From positions 124,001-188,000 of the forward strand of contig CAZUDV010000005.1 of assembly GCA_964619555.1 (NCBI GenBank): 64,000 nt of DNA, read 5' to 3'. The notes beneath the pieces were generated by a model, which saw only the letters and a list, made by a program, of their open reading frames with translations, was not told where the DNA came from and made no database searches. Source of the DNA: JAGOPY01 sp964619555 (GTDB lineage: Bacteria > Bacteroidota > Bacteroidia > Bacteroidales > JAGOPY01). The stretch's first letter is position 1; every line of letters starts with the position of its first letter. Position numbers and translations under genes: made by a program. Positions 9,712 through 18,125 of the stretch are shown here, in pieces.

Positions 9712-10470
9712 ATGCCCACCAAAAAGATCAACCAGGAAAAACTTTTCGACATCTTGATCAAAACCGCTGAGGACGAAAGTTTCAGGCAGAAAGTCCAATC
9801 CGATCCGGATCTCGCAAAGGAATTGGAAATGACCGTTGAGGAGGTCGAAACACTTAACAAGGTGCTGCCGCAGATCCTCAATTATGAAGCCATCCGGAAG
9901 GAACTGGAAGACGTTAGGCGCATGATTTCCGGTACGGTCGATCCGCTCGAAAACAGCCCTGCTATAGCCAAGGAACGGGAAAAATATATGATCGAGCAGC
10001 TTCAAACCACGGGCAAACTGATCATCGGCTTCAAAGAAGGCCTTCTGGATTCGGTCAACCAGATCAAGGCCGGTTTCAGGGGTGTCATGATCATGTACAA
10101 CATAGCTTTTTATGTAGGGATCTTGCTGATAATCGCTTCCGTGGTCTATGCCTTCATTTCTGATAATTCACTGATCTCGATTGCGTTTGCCGGTATCGGA
10201 ATGATCGACATTATTATTTATTTCATCCTGAAACCTCCGCTGGATCTGCAAAAGAGCCGTGCAAACCTGGCCCAGCTCCAGTCAGCTTATTTTAACTGGC
10301 TGATCGACCTGTCGAACTGGAATTCCGCTGCCGGTTCGAAAGAAGAAGTCTTTCAGAGGTACAAGGAAATCTCTGAAATACTCATCAAAAACACTGAAAA
10401 AACACTGCAGATTATCGAGGATTATTGCGATCTCTCGACGACATCGGCTAAAACGCCCAAAGAGTCATAA
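9712..10470 (+). CDS. Unknown protein with two membrane segments
   Basis: 252 residues, no family recognised with certainty. The N-terminal 70 residues are charged and helical (DILIKTAEDESFRQKVQ). Two hydrophobic segments in tight succession follow (about 125-148 and 155-172; YVGILLIIASVVYAFIS and SIAFAGIGMIDIIIYFIL), then a helical C-terminus (NLAQLQSAYFNWLIDLSNW). A paired-TM domain flanked by helices is reminiscent of the TRADD-N-associated 2-TM domain of predicted signalling proteins, but I hold this only as a weak possibility. It stands alone between xth and a lipoprotein gene. Confidence 0.75.
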   Translation: MPTKKINQEKLFDILIKTAEDESFRQKVQSDPDLAKELEMTVEEVETLNKVLPQILNYEAIRKELEDVRRMISGTVDPLENSPAIAKEREKYMIEQLQTTGKLIIGFKEGLLDSVNQIKAGFRGVMIMYNIAFYVGILLIIASVVYAFISDNSLISIAFAGIGMIDIIIYFILKPPLDLQKSRANLAQLQSAYFNWLIDLSNWNSAAGSKEEVFQRYKEISEILIKNTEKTLQIIEDYCDLSTTSAKTPKES

Positions 10471-10583
10471 TGACAATATTATACGAATTGGTTCGTTATG
10501 TGATAAATCAAATGCAAACAACCATCAGGACATGAACATTTTTTACGTTTTGCAATCAACTCTAACCTTAATGACCTATCAAA

Positions 10584-11399
10584 ATGAAAATGTTCAGAAA
10601 TCTTTTATGGCTGGCAGGAATTTTGTTCCTGTCGTTATCTCTGCTCACTACCGGTTGTAAAAAAGACGATGAGCCGGCACCGGACCTGCCGCCTCAATCG
10701 AGTTTTATCATGGATTTTTCCGACTTTTCGAATCCCGAGGATACGTCCGGAAACCGTGAATTCGCAACTTACCACAACTGGGGCTATTCCTATGCCAATG
10801 TCGTGGTCTGGAATTCCCTGCTTACGGTCGGGCTTGCCGTACCCGTCGCCGCATTTGTGGAATCCTTTAACCATGAAGCGGTCTATCATCCGGCTCAAAA
10901 CAACTGGACCTGGTCCTATAACGTCACGGCCGGCTTTGTGGTTTACGAAGCTGAACTTACCGGTTATATCGAATCTGACAGCGTTGTCTGGGAAATGCGC
11001 ATCACCAAAGGCAATGAATACAGCGACTTTCTCTGGTATCACGGTAAATCGGCCCTCAGCCAGGTTCAGCCGGGAGGATGGTGGATACTAAGGGAGAATC
11101 CTTCTATACCAAATGACCTGCTCCGTATAGACTGGCAAAAGTTCAGCGACGGAACCGGTGAGATCAGCTACACCAATGTTCGCCCCGGCGATCCGGAAAA
11201 TGGCGGTTACATTTACTATGGAACCACCCTGGTAAACTTCGACCGGTTCTATAACATATACAACAAAGGGCTGGATAACCTGACAGAGATCGAGTGGAGT
11301 TCGGTCAATAAGGACGGACATGTAATGGATCCCAACCACTTCGGGGATGAATTCTGGCACTGCTGGGATACCAATTTGATGGACATAGAGTGTCCCTGA
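10584..11399 (+). CDS. Hypothetical lipoprotein
   Basis: 271 residues, starting with a clear lipoprotein signal: basic start, hydrophobic WLAGILFLSLSLL and lipobox LTTGC with Cys at about 25, then KKDDEPAP. The mature part is rich in Trp, Tyr and Asn and has the look of a beta-rich periplasmic or surface-exposed protein (HNWGYSYANVVVWN, DEFWHCWDTN). I do not recognise the family. It ends 17 bases from the converging radA stop. Confidence 0.75.
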   Translation: MKMFRNLLWLAGILFLSLSLLTTGCKKDDEPAPDLPPQSSFIMDFSDFSNPEDTSGNREFATYHNWGYSYANVVVWNSLLTVGLAVPVAAFVESFNHEAVYHPAQNNWTWSYNVTAGFVVYEAELTGYIESDSVVWEMRITKGNEYSDFLWYHGKSALSQVQPGGWWILRENPSIPNDLLRIDWQKFSDGTGEISYTNVRPGDPENGGYIYYGTTLVNFDRFYNIYNKGLDNLTEIEWSSVNKDGHVMDPNHFGDEFWHCWDTNLMDIECP

Positions 11400-11415
11400 C
11401 CGGGAAAGTCGACGG

Positions 11416-12801
11416 CTAAAATATTTTCCCGACTACCTCGGCCACGCTGCCGGCAAGGACCAGATCAATGTTGTATTTCTTCCGGTCAAGTGACTTCTTG
11501 TTGAATTTGGAAATGACGATCCGTTCGAATCCAAGCTTTTCCGCTTCGGCAACCCTTTGTTCGATGCGGGAGACGGCGCGAATCTCGCCGGAAAGACCTA
11601 CCTCTGCAGCAAAGCAAATTTTATGACCGATCGGGATGTCGGCATTGGAAGATAAGATGGCTGCCACTACAGCCAGGTCGATAGCGGGATCGTCCACCCG
11701 CAAACCGCCTGCAATGTTGAGGAAGACGTCCTTCAGCGCTAGCCGGAAACCGCTGCGCTTTTCCAGGACGGCCAGCAGCATATTCAGCCTTCGCACATCG
11801 AATCCCGTAGTGGACCTTTGCGGGGTTCCATAAGCCGCTGAACTCACCAATGCCTGGATCTCGATAAGCATTGGCCGGAGTCCTTCGATGGAAGCCGCAA
11901 TGGCTACCCCGCTGACTTCTTCTTCGCGCTGGGATATCAGGATCTCCGAAGGATTCGTGACCTCCCGCAATCCTTTGTCGTGCATTTCATATATGCCTAG
12001 TTCCGAGGCTGGTCCAAACCGGTTTTTGACAGCTCTCAGCACCCGGTAGCCGTAATTCCGGTCGCCCTCGAACTGCAAAACTGTATCAACCATATGTTCC
12101 AGTATCTTCGGACCAGCCAGCGAACCGTCTTTGGTAATATGCCCGATCAGGACCACCGGTACTGCCGATGATTTGGCAAAACGCTGCATTTCAGCGGCAC
12201 ATTCCCGAATCTGGGAGATGCTGCCGGGTGACGAATCGATGAGGTCGGTCTGGAGAGTCTGGATGGAATCGATGATCACCAGGCCCGGCTGCATTTCTTC
12301 CATTTGTTGCAGAATGACAGCCGTACTGGTCTCCGTAAGGATATAACATTCGTCATTTTTCACCCCCACCCTGTCCGCACGCAATTTGATCTGCCTGGCG
12401 CTTTCCTCTCCCGTTACGTACAATATCTTCATATTTTGCAGTTGCAGGGCCACCTGCAGCATCAGCGTGGATTTCCCGATCCCGGGCTCTCCTCCTACCA
12501 GTATAAGCGATCCTGGTACCAGGCCCCCTCCCAGCACCCTGTCCAGTTCCCCGTTCCCGGTAGAGGTCCGCTTTCCCTCATCACCTTTAATTTCAGCGAT
12601 TTTAACAGGCCTTCCCCTTGTCCCCAGGTCTCCTTGCCCCCTTGTCCCCCTGTCCCCTTTTCCCCTTTTCCCTATGTCCATCTGCAGCACTTCTTCCACA
12701 AAAGTGTTCCACTCGCCGCAGGCCGGGCAACGGCCGATCCATTTGGGCGACTGGTTGCCGCAGTTCTGGCAGAAAAAGGCAGTTTTCGATTTGGCAGGCA
12801 T
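11416..12801 (-). CDS. radA: DNA repair protein RadA
   Basis: A 461-residue RecA-like ATPase that helps process recombination intermediates. Domains: N-terminal zinc finger (Cys 11, 14, 25, 28), RecA core with Walker A GGEPGIGKST (103-112), the RadA signature KNRFG, and a Lon-protease-like C-terminus. Start set at ATG 12801 (MPAKSKTAFFCQNCG), the family N-terminus; upstream codons to 12855 are not conserved. Residues 43-64 (GKRGKGDRGTRGQGDLGTRG) sit between the zinc finger and ATPase and are encoded by GGGGACA-type short repeats, an expansion not seen in ordinary RadA. Last gene of the minus-strand row. Confidence 0.94.
   Translation of the reverse strand: MPAKSKTAFFCQNCGNQSPKWIGRCPACGEWNTFVEEVLQMDIGKRGKGDRGTRGQGDLGTRGRPVKIAEIKGDEGKRTSTGNGELDRVLGGGLVPGSLILVGGEPGIGKSTLMLQVALQLQNMKILYVTGEESARQIKLRADRVGVKNDECYILTETSTAVILQQMEEMQPGLVIIDSIQTLQTDLIDSSPGSISQIRECAAEMQRFAKSSAVPVVLIGHITKDGSLAGPKILEHMVDTVLQFEGDRNYGYRVLRAVKNRFGPASELGIYEMHDKGLREVTNPSEILISQREEEVSGVAIAASIEGLRPMLIEIQALVSSAAYGTPQRSTTGFDVRRLNMLLAVLEKRSGFRLALKDVFLNIAGGLRVDDPAIDLAVVAAILSSNADIPIGHKICFAAEVGLSGEIRAVSRIEQRVAEAEKLGFERIVISKFNKKSLDRKKYNIDLVLAGSVAEVVGKIF
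12606..12675. repeat. CCTTGTCC-type short repeats inside radA
   Basis: On the plus strand the segment is almost pure C/T with words such as CCCCTTGTCC, CCCTGTCC and CCCCTTTT at 7-9 base spacing. It encodes the Gly/Arg/Lys linker of RadA. Confidence 0.7.
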
Positions 12802-12860
12802 GAATTTAATTCTGGATATAAAGATACGGGAAAGATGGGGGTGGATCCCAGGCACACTAT

Positions 12861-13346
12861 TTAAACCTCAAAGCGTAGAAGTCTGGTAGTGGAATAACCT
12901 TCGGTCAATGGAACCGTGACCACTTCGCCCCCGTGGGCTTTTACGATATCTGCGCCTACGATCGTGTCTTCGGAGTAATCTCCTCCCTTGACCAGAACGT
13001 CAGGTTTCACGAGGTCAATCAGGTTGTAGGGGGTATCTTCATCGAACAGCACAACTCCTTCTACAAATCGCAGAGATGCCAGCACAAGGGCACGGCTGGT
13101 TTCGTCCTGCACCGGCCGCTTATCACCCTTCAGCCGCCTGACGCTGGCGTCTGTGTTCACCCCTATGATCAGCACATCACCCAGGTCCCTTGCCTTTGAA
13201 AGGTATTCGATATGACCGCGGTGCAGGATATCAAAACACCCGTTCGTAAAGACGATCCTCTTGTTCTGGAACCGCCACATAGCGACTCTCTGGCTGAGAA
13301 GGTGGTTATCGAATATCCTACCCTTTGTAACTTCTAACGTTGTCAT
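12861..13346 (-). CDS. rfaE2: D-glycero-beta-D-manno-heptose 1-phosphate adenylyltransferase
   Basis: 161 residues, equal to the C-terminal domain of HldE/RfaE as a separate protein. It adds AMP to heptose 1-phosphate to make ADP-heptose for lipopolysaccharide core. The nucleotidyltransferase motif is FTNGCFDILHRGHIEYL (with HxGH), followed by VLIIGVNTDASVRRLKG and the final TTRLLRF segment. No kinase domain is attached; a partner HldA/RfaE1 is not in the window. The start overlaps the 3' end of the flippase-like gene by 29 bases. Confidence 0.92.
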   Translation of the reverse strand: MTTLEVTKGRIFDNHLLSQRVAMWRFQNKRIVFTNGCFDILHRGHIEYLSKARDLGDVLIIGVNTDASVRRLKGDKRPVQDETSRALVLASLRFVEGVVLFDEDTPYNLIDLVKPDVLVKGGDYSEDTIVGADIVKAHGGEVVTVPLTEGYSTTRLLRFEV

Positions 13347-14346
13347 TTTTCTTACTGGTTTTGTGAAACATCAACATATAATAGCCTAATACCCCGGCTC
13401 CCAGAATCATGACGGTCTGGGCCGTCCATAGAATAATGGAAAAGGTCAATGCCGGTTCTGAGTGGACCTGGTAGATTTCGACCAGGATGGTCATCACGAT
13501 GAACTGATAGGCTCCGATCCCTCCAGGGGTAGGTGCGACTATTCCCAGGCTGCCCAGGGCCATGATAGTGATACCGTCGGAAAAGTTCAGCCCCGATGTA
13601 GCGTCCAATGCAAAAAAGGCGGTGTAGGTCATCATGGTATATAGCGTCCAGATGATCACCGTGAGAGCCAGAAATGACCATTTCCGCTTTATTTTGCCAA
13701 TGGTCTTGATCCCTTCCAGCAAACCTTTCAGAAAGTCGCTGACCTTCAGGTAAATCTTAAGGTTTTTTATTTTATGGAAGAAAATCCTGAAAAGGATCAA
13801 AGGAAGGACAATGATCAGAACCAGCAGGACTATAGCCAGGACAAGGTTATCCCTGTCAGCCATTCCTGAAAGGGAGGATACGAGGTATTTATCCACAAAT
13901 TCCTTTAGAAAACCGAATTGCAGGAATATGACCCCAAGCAGGATCAGGACCAGTATGATGAAATCGAAGACCCTTTCTGAGATTACCGTGCCAAACAAGG
14001 CATTGAAAGGGATGTTTTTATTTTTCGACAGCACACCGCAACGGGTCACCTCCCCCAAACGCGGAAATGCCGTATTGGCAAGATATCCGACCATCACAGC
14101 GTAAAAAGTTGTGGAGGTTTCGGTTTTATAACCCATTGAATTGATCAGTATATTCCATCGGATCGCCCGGGCGATATGGCTCAGGATTCCCAAACCGATC
14201 GAAAGCAGCAACCATTCGTAACGGGCCAGTTTGATCTGGGCAATGACCTCCCGGATATCTATTTTTCGGAAAACCAGCCAGAGAAGCAGGAGTCCGATCA
14301 ACAGGAAGAAAAGATACTGGAGAATTGAAAAAATTCGCTTTTTCAA
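13318..14346 (-). CDS. Flippase-like / lysylphosphatidylglycerol synthase TM-region family protein
   Basis: 342 residues with about eight hydrophobic segments and a basic C-terminal tail. It matches the UPF0104 / LPG_synthase_TM fold: an N-terminal segment (YLFFLLIGLLLLWLVF), then SHIARAIRWNIL, the conserved NTAFPRLGEVTR block, SERVFDF and the GIVAPTPGGIGAYQF block near the C-terminus. No lysyltransferase domain is fused, so it is likely a lipid or lipid-linked substrate transporter rather than MprF. Next to rfaE2, a role in envelope lipid assembly is plausible but unproven. Confidence 0.85.
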   Translation of the reverse strand: MKKRIFSILQYLFFLLIGLLLLWLVFRKIDIREVIAQIKLARYEWLLLSIGLGILSHIARAIRWNILINSMGYKTETSTTFYAVMVGYLANTAFPRLGEVTRCGVLSKNKNIPFNALFGTVISERVFDFIILVLILLGVIFLQFGFLKEFVDKYLVSSLSGMADRDNLVLAIVLLVLIIVLPLILFRIFFHKIKNLKIYLKVSDFLKGLLEGIKTIGKIKRKWSFLALTVIIWTLYTMMTYTAFFALDATSGLNFSDGITIMALGSLGIVAPTPGGIGAYQFIVMTILVEIYQVHSEPALTFSIILWTAQTVMILGAGVLGYYMLMFHKTSKKNDNVRSYKG

Positions 14347-14354
14347 GGGATTTT

Positions 14355-14702
14355 TTACTTTATATGATTGCTGGCATCGGGAATGGCAATGGCAGGCTGA
14401 AAGGTCCTTGCTTCTTCAGGGCTCATTGACGCATAAGCCGCAACGATTACCAGATCACCCACCGCCACTTTCCGGGCGGCAGCCCCGTATACACCTACAA
14501 TGCCCGAACCTCTTTTTTCCCTGATGACATATGTCTCAAACCGTTCACCGTTATTGATATTAAAAACATGGACCTTCTCCCAGTTAAACAAGTTGGCCTT
14601 GTCCATCAGATCTTCATCAATACCGATGCTCCCGACATAATTCAGGTCAGATGTGGTTATAGTTGCCCGGTGTATCTTGGATTTTAATAGCTTAACGTTC
14701 AT
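14355..14702 (-). CDS. panD: Aspartate 1-decarboxylase
   Basis: 115 residues. It makes beta-alanine from aspartate for pantothenate synthesis, as a pyruvoyl enzyme that cuts itself. MNVKLLKSKIHRATIT begins the protein; the Gly-Ser cleavage site is seen in NYVGSIGID, and the C-terminal NGAAARK-like block appears as YGAAARKVAVGD. Start set at 14702, the family N-terminus, instead of the longer frame at 14747. It follows panC by 47 bases. Confidence 0.95.
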   Translation of the reverse strand: MNVKLLKSKIHRATITTSDLNYVGSIGIDEDLMDKANLFNWEKVHVFNINNGERFETYVIREKRGSGIVGVYGAAARKVAVGDLVIVAAYASMSPEEARTFQPAIAIPDASNHIK

Positions 14703-14749
14703 TTTCAATTCATTAACCGTGAAATACGGGTGAAATTTGCGGGCCAAAG

Positions 14750-15592
14750 TTACGAAATAATTTCCAGATTATCGATGAGCCTCACTTTTCCGAGGAAACA
14801 GGCTATGAAGATCCTTACCGGTCCGTTTTCGGGCCAGCTATCAACAGGATTTAAATCCGGCACGGAAGCCATCTCAATATAATCTATTTTGAATCCGGCA
14901 CGTTCCAAACTCCTGATGGCTGCATTCCGGGTCTCCTCAACACTGTATTTTCCGACAGACTGCCTGGCCCGGATCATCGTCCGGTAAATTTCGGGTGCAA
15001 TCGCTCTTTCTTCAGGCGTTAACCGGGCATTCCTGGAACTCATGGCCAATCCGTCAGTCTCACGTACCGTTTCACAAGGTACAATTTCTATCGGCAAAGT
15101 ATGTTTCCTGACCAGTTCTTTAATAACACAAAGCTGCTGGTAATCCTTTTCCCCGAAATAAGCCCTGTCAGGCGTGAAAATATCGAAGAGCTTTTTCACC
15201 ACAACCGCCACTCCATTGAAATGGCCGGGCCGGAATTTGCCTTCCATGACCAATTCCAGCGGACCGAAATCATACTTTTCTGCGACCGGCTCCGGATACA
15301 TCTCTTTGACAGAGGGGATGAAGACGAGATCACAACCGGCTTTTTGCAGCATTTCCAGATCCCGTTCAATGGTCCGTGGATATTTTTCCAGGTCCTCCGG
15401 ATTGTTGAACTGGATGGGATTGACGAATATGCTGCAGGATACGATCCCATTTTCATTCCTGGCCTTTCTGACCAGGGCAATGTGACCTTCGTGCAATGCC
15501 CCCATGGTGGGAACAAATCCAGTTGGTCCGCCTTCAGTGCGCCTGCTCGCAAGCCATTGCCGCACCGGATGTATGTGTTCAAATACTTCCAT
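14750..15592 (-). CDS. panC: Pantothenate synthetase
   Basis: 280 residues. It joins pantoate and beta-alanine with ATP. Motifs: VPTMGALHEGHIALV (nucleotide-binding HxGH), SIFVNPIQFN, the GEKDYQQL block, and MSSRNARL. Adjacent panD supplies its beta-alanine. Seven bases separate it from the upstream thioredoxin-like gene. Confidence 0.96.
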   Translation of the reverse strand: MEVFEHIHPVRQWLASRRTEGGPTGFVPTMGALHEGHIALVRKARNENGIVSCSIFVNPIQFNNPEDLEKYPRTIERDLEMLQKAGCDLVFIPSVKEMYPEPVAEKYDFGPLELVMEGKFRPGHFNGVAVVVKKLFDIFTPDRAYFGEKDYQQLCVIKELVRKHTLPIEIVPCETVRETDGLAMSSRNARLTPEERAIAPEIYRTMIRARQSVGKYSVEETRNAAIRSLERAGFKIDYIEMASVPDLNPVDSWPENGPVRIFIACFLGKVRLIDNLEIIS

Positions 15593-15599
15593 GCTGTAT

Positions 15600-16121
15600 T
15601 TAATCTCCCAGGATCATGGCCAGATCCTTTTCCAGGCTGTTCATGGGCGTCTCTATGATCCTGCCGATCTCCCTGTCTCCTTTCTTAATGATAAATGTGG
15701 GGACCCGCTGGATATCGTAGCCGGAAAGATCAATTTCGCCAGCCTCTTTTGCCCGGCTCACGCAAATTAATGTCAACCTGCTTTCATCGAAATTAGCTTT
15801 GTCGAGTATCGCAAAGAATTTGGGGACCTGCTCCTGGCTGTCGGAACACCATGTCCCCAGTACAATGACGATGGACGCGTCATCCAGGTTTCTGCGTATC
15901 TCGCCCACGGCTTTTTTATCAGGTTTATAGACCGAGTAATAATCCTGGAAAGACCTGCCGAAATTCCCTTCATATAATCCCTGTCTGGTACAATAACCGT
16001 AAAGTATTTCCGTATTTAGTTTCGGATCAATGATCTTTTTATTGTATTCCTGGGCATCGGAATTATGGACGGACAGCAGGAACATTGCCGTCAGAAGAAC
16101 AAGGTTTACTTTTAATTTCAT
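15600..16121 (-). CDS. Secreted thioredoxin-fold protein with single active-site Cys
   Basis: 173 residues. A signal peptide (LKVNLVLLTAMFLLSVHNSDAQ) is followed by a thioredoxin fold: GTWCSDSQEQVPKFF in the active-site position, SRLTLICVSR, and the cis-Pro segment VPTFIIKKGDREIGR. The usual CxxC is CSDS, so only one cysteine remains and dithiol oxidoreduction in the normal way is unlikely. Periplasmic by the signal peptide. First gene of the minus-strand row leading to radA. Confidence 0.83.
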   Translation of the reverse strand: MKLKVNLVLLTAMFLLSVHNSDAQEYNKKIIDPKLNTEILYGYCTRQGLYEGNFGRSFQDYYSVYKPDKKAVGEIRRNLDDASIVIVLGTWCSDSQEQVPKFFAILDKANFDESRLTLICVSRAKEAGEIDLSGYDIQRVPTFIIKKGDREIGRIIETPMNSLEKDLAMILGD

Positions 16122-16139
16122 CGGTCAATGACTTTGAAA

Positions 16140-16147
16140 CAAAGATA
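16140..16147 (-). promoter_or_regulatory. Candidate -7 box for the thioredoxin-panCD-radA row
   Basis: Read on the minus strand, TATCTTTG matches TAnnTTTG and lies 18 bases before the ATG at 16121. No TTG at ideal -33 distance. Confidence 0.45.
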
Positions 16148-16225
16148 TAAGATTAGTCCGTTCAAAATTGTGATTTCTATGGAGGCACATGTGAAAATTG
16201 CGCAATGGAATGGATTAAAAATCAT

Positions 16226-16233
16226 TAATTTTG
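16226..16233 (+). promoter_or_regulatory. Candidate -7 box for the acidic 140-residue protein
   Basis: TAATTTTG fits TAnnTTTG; the ATG at 16249 is 15 bases downstream, implying a very short leader. Confidence 0.5.
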
Positions 16234-16248
16234 TATAAATATTTTAAC

Positions 16249-16671
16249 ATGTCTGACAGCGACCGGTCGTTCAACGAAAACCTCGATCTTCTGATCAAGC
16301 TTCTCAGGAAGATGAAGAACAAATCACAGTTTGAAGGCATACCCGGCGTGCCGAAGATGTTCCTTGCCAATTTCGACTTCTTCCTTCAGAATTATGACCG
16401 GATGAAGGATCAGATCTCCCAGCAGTTATTGCAGCAATTCGGCGAACCCATCAAACAAATGGTCGCGGATATGGTGGAGCAACTGAAAGAAGAACTGGAC
16501 GAAGACGTATTAGCGGAAACAACAGCAGATGATGATCCGGTGATCGTAACCGGCCAGAAGAGAACGGTTGAAGATATTGATGAATTGCTAAAAAAACCGG
16601 GACTTTCAGAAGAAGAGGTGGACAAATTGCTGGATGAACGCAACAAGCTGATGTCCAGGGAGAATTTGTAA
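16249..16671 (+). CDS. Small acidic helical protein of unknown function
   Basis: 140 residues, predicted all-helical and acidic (VEQLKEELDEDVLAE, LSEEEVDKLLDERN), without signal peptide or membrane segment. I do not recognise a family. Start set at ATG 16249 (MSDSDRSF) because the TTG at 16231 overlaps the promoter box. It lies 99 bases before the PqqD-like operon on the same strand; whether it belongs to that system is open. Confidence 0.75.
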   Translation: MSDSDRSFNENLDLLIKLLRKMKNKSQFEGIPGVPKMFLANFDFFLQNYDRMKDQISQQLLQQFGEPIKQMVADMVEQLKEELDEDVLAETTADDDPVIVTGQKRTVEDIDELLKKPGLSEEEVDKLLDERNKLMSRENL

Positions 16672-16770
16672 TTCGACGGATATAATCCAACCACCCGGCC
16701 GGATCTGACGGATCATCAGATTAAACCTTAAGGTACACATGCATCTAATGATATAAGTCTCCTAAAGCAT

Positions 16771-17025
16771 ATGAAAATAAAGGCAAACATAGCTTTAAGC
16801 GAATCCGGGTTTATTTTCAATCCCAATACGGGTGAATCTTTCACGCTCAATCCGAGCGGCCAGGTTTTATTTGATCTGATCAGGGAAGGGAAGGAATATT
16901 CAGAAATCCGGAAATACTTCCTGAATCATTTCGAGGTGGAAGAATCTCTCTTTGAAAAGGACTTTGAAGATTTCACCCATTTGCTGAGAACTCATCAAAT
17001 GATCGAAACCGATGAGCCGGCGTAA
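16771..17025 (+). CDS. PqqD-family peptide carrier (RRE-like)
   Basis: 84 residues with the PqqD/RiPP-recognition-element pattern: beta-strands IALSESGFIFNPNTGESFTLNP, then a winged-helix part (SGQVLFDLIREGKEYSEIRKYF) and an acidic tail. PqqD proteins hold a substrate peptide for a modifying enzyme. No radical SAM enzyme or short precursor gene is visible near it; instead the ATP-grasp gene starts 14 bases before its stop, so the two are translationally coupled and probably work on the same substrate. First gene of a six-gene operon. Confidence 0.8.
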   Translation: MKIKANIALSESGFIFNPNTGESFTLNPSGQVLFDLIREGKEYSEIRKYFLNHFEVEESLFEKDFEDFTHLLRTHQMIETDEPA

Positions 17026-18058
17026 GATCACCGTCGGGGTCACAGCTCTGAACGCGATTGACAGCCCGGGACCCGGGGTTCCCGTCATCAGAGGGTTGAA
17101 GGAGTCTTCCTATTATGATACCCGTATCATAGGATTTGCCTATGAATCGTTGGAACCAGGGATATATATGCACGATATCGTGGACAAAGTATACCAGATC
17201 CCTTATCCCTCGGCCGGTATTGAATCGCTGATAGCTCGCATTGAATATATCCATTCAAGGGAAAACATCGATGTCATCATTCCGAATTTCGATGCAGAAC
17301 TGTTTCCCTTTATACGACTGGAGGAGCGCCTGAAAAAAATGGGGATACGGATGCTCCTGCCAACCGAAGGCCAGTTCGAGGAGCGGCATAAGATCAATCT
17401 GCCGGGATTCGGCAAAAAATACGATATTAAGGTGCCTGAAAGCAAGGCTGTCTATAGCCCTGATGAAATCAATAAAAACGGAGACGATATCAAATTCCCC
17501 CTGCTGGTCAAAGGTAAATATTACGACGCCTATGTAGCATTTACGGAGGAACAGGCAAAGGAATACTTTTTAAAGATCAGTTCCAAATGGGGACTGCCGA
17601 TCATCCTGCAGGAATACGTAAAAGGGATCGAATACAATGTGATCGGGCTGGGGGATGGCAAGGGCAACCGGATCGCAGCCGTACCGATCCGAAAGCAATA
17701 CATCACCGATAAAGGCAAGGCCTGGGGAGGCATCTCCGTTGGTGACGAAAACATGCTCAAACTGACCGATCATTTCATCAAATCCACCCGGTGGCGGGGT
17801 CCGTTTGAACTGGAACTGATGAAGGATGAAAAAAATGTATTCTCGCTTCTGGAGATCAATCCTCGGATTCCGGCATGGGTGTACCTGGCGGTCGGCGTGG
17901 GGCAGAATATTCCCGAAGCCATTGTCAGGCTCGCTTTGGAAGAAGATGTCACGCCTTTTGAATCGTACGAGATCGGTAAAATGTTCATCCGTTATTCGTG
18001 GGATATGATCGTGGACCTGAAAGAGTATCAACAGATTTCAGCCTACGGCGAATTATAA
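17012..18058 (+). CDS. ATP-grasp ligase
   Basis: 348 residues. An N-terminal pre-ATP-grasp domain (about 1-115) is followed by the ATP-grasp fold: FPLLVKGKY with the nucleotide-binding Lys, IILQEYVKGIEYNVI, and the metal-binding FSLLEINPRIPAW (Glu, Asn). The domain resembles carbamoyl-phosphate synthase-like ATP-grasp proteins. Such enzymes couple a carboxylate to an amine through an acyl-phosphate. The substrate is unknown; coupling to a PqqD-like protein and a following decarboxylase points to modification of a peptide or amino-acid conjugate. No transmembrane or signal segment. Confidence 0.88.
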   Translation: MSRRKITVGVTALNAIDSPGPGVPVIRGLKESSYYDTRIIGFAYESLEPGIYMHDIVDKVYQIPYPSAGIESLIARIEYIHSRENIDVIIPNFDAELFPFIRLEERLKKMGIRMLLPTEGQFEERHKINLPGFGKKYDIKVPESKAVYSPDEINKNGDDIKFPLLVKGKYYDAYVAFTEEQAKEYFLKISSKWGLPIILQEYVKGIEYNVIGLGDGKGNRIAAVPIRKQYITDKGKAWGGISVGDENMLKLTDHFIKSTRWRGPFELELMKDEKNVFSLLEINPRIPAWVYLAVGVGQNIPEAIVRLALEEDVTPFESYEIGKMFIRYSWDMIVDLKEYQQISAYGEL

Positions 18059-18067
18059 AGTATTGAC

Positions 18068-18116
18068 CAGAAACCAGAAACTTGAAACTAGAAACAAGAA
18101 ACAAGAACCACGAAAC
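18068..18116. repeat. Seven perfect-length heptamers
   Basis: CAGAAAC, CAGAAAC, TTGAAAC, TAGAAAC, AAGAAAC, AAGAACC, ACGAAAC: seven 7-base units in a row, between the ATP-grasp and decarboxylase genes of the operon. Confidence 0.92.
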
Positions 18117-18125
18117 ACCCCAATC

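Noticed and set aside
18063..18125. N-terminal part of the decarboxylase frame
   Set aside because: It consists only of heptamer repeats; the ATG at 18126 is the better start.
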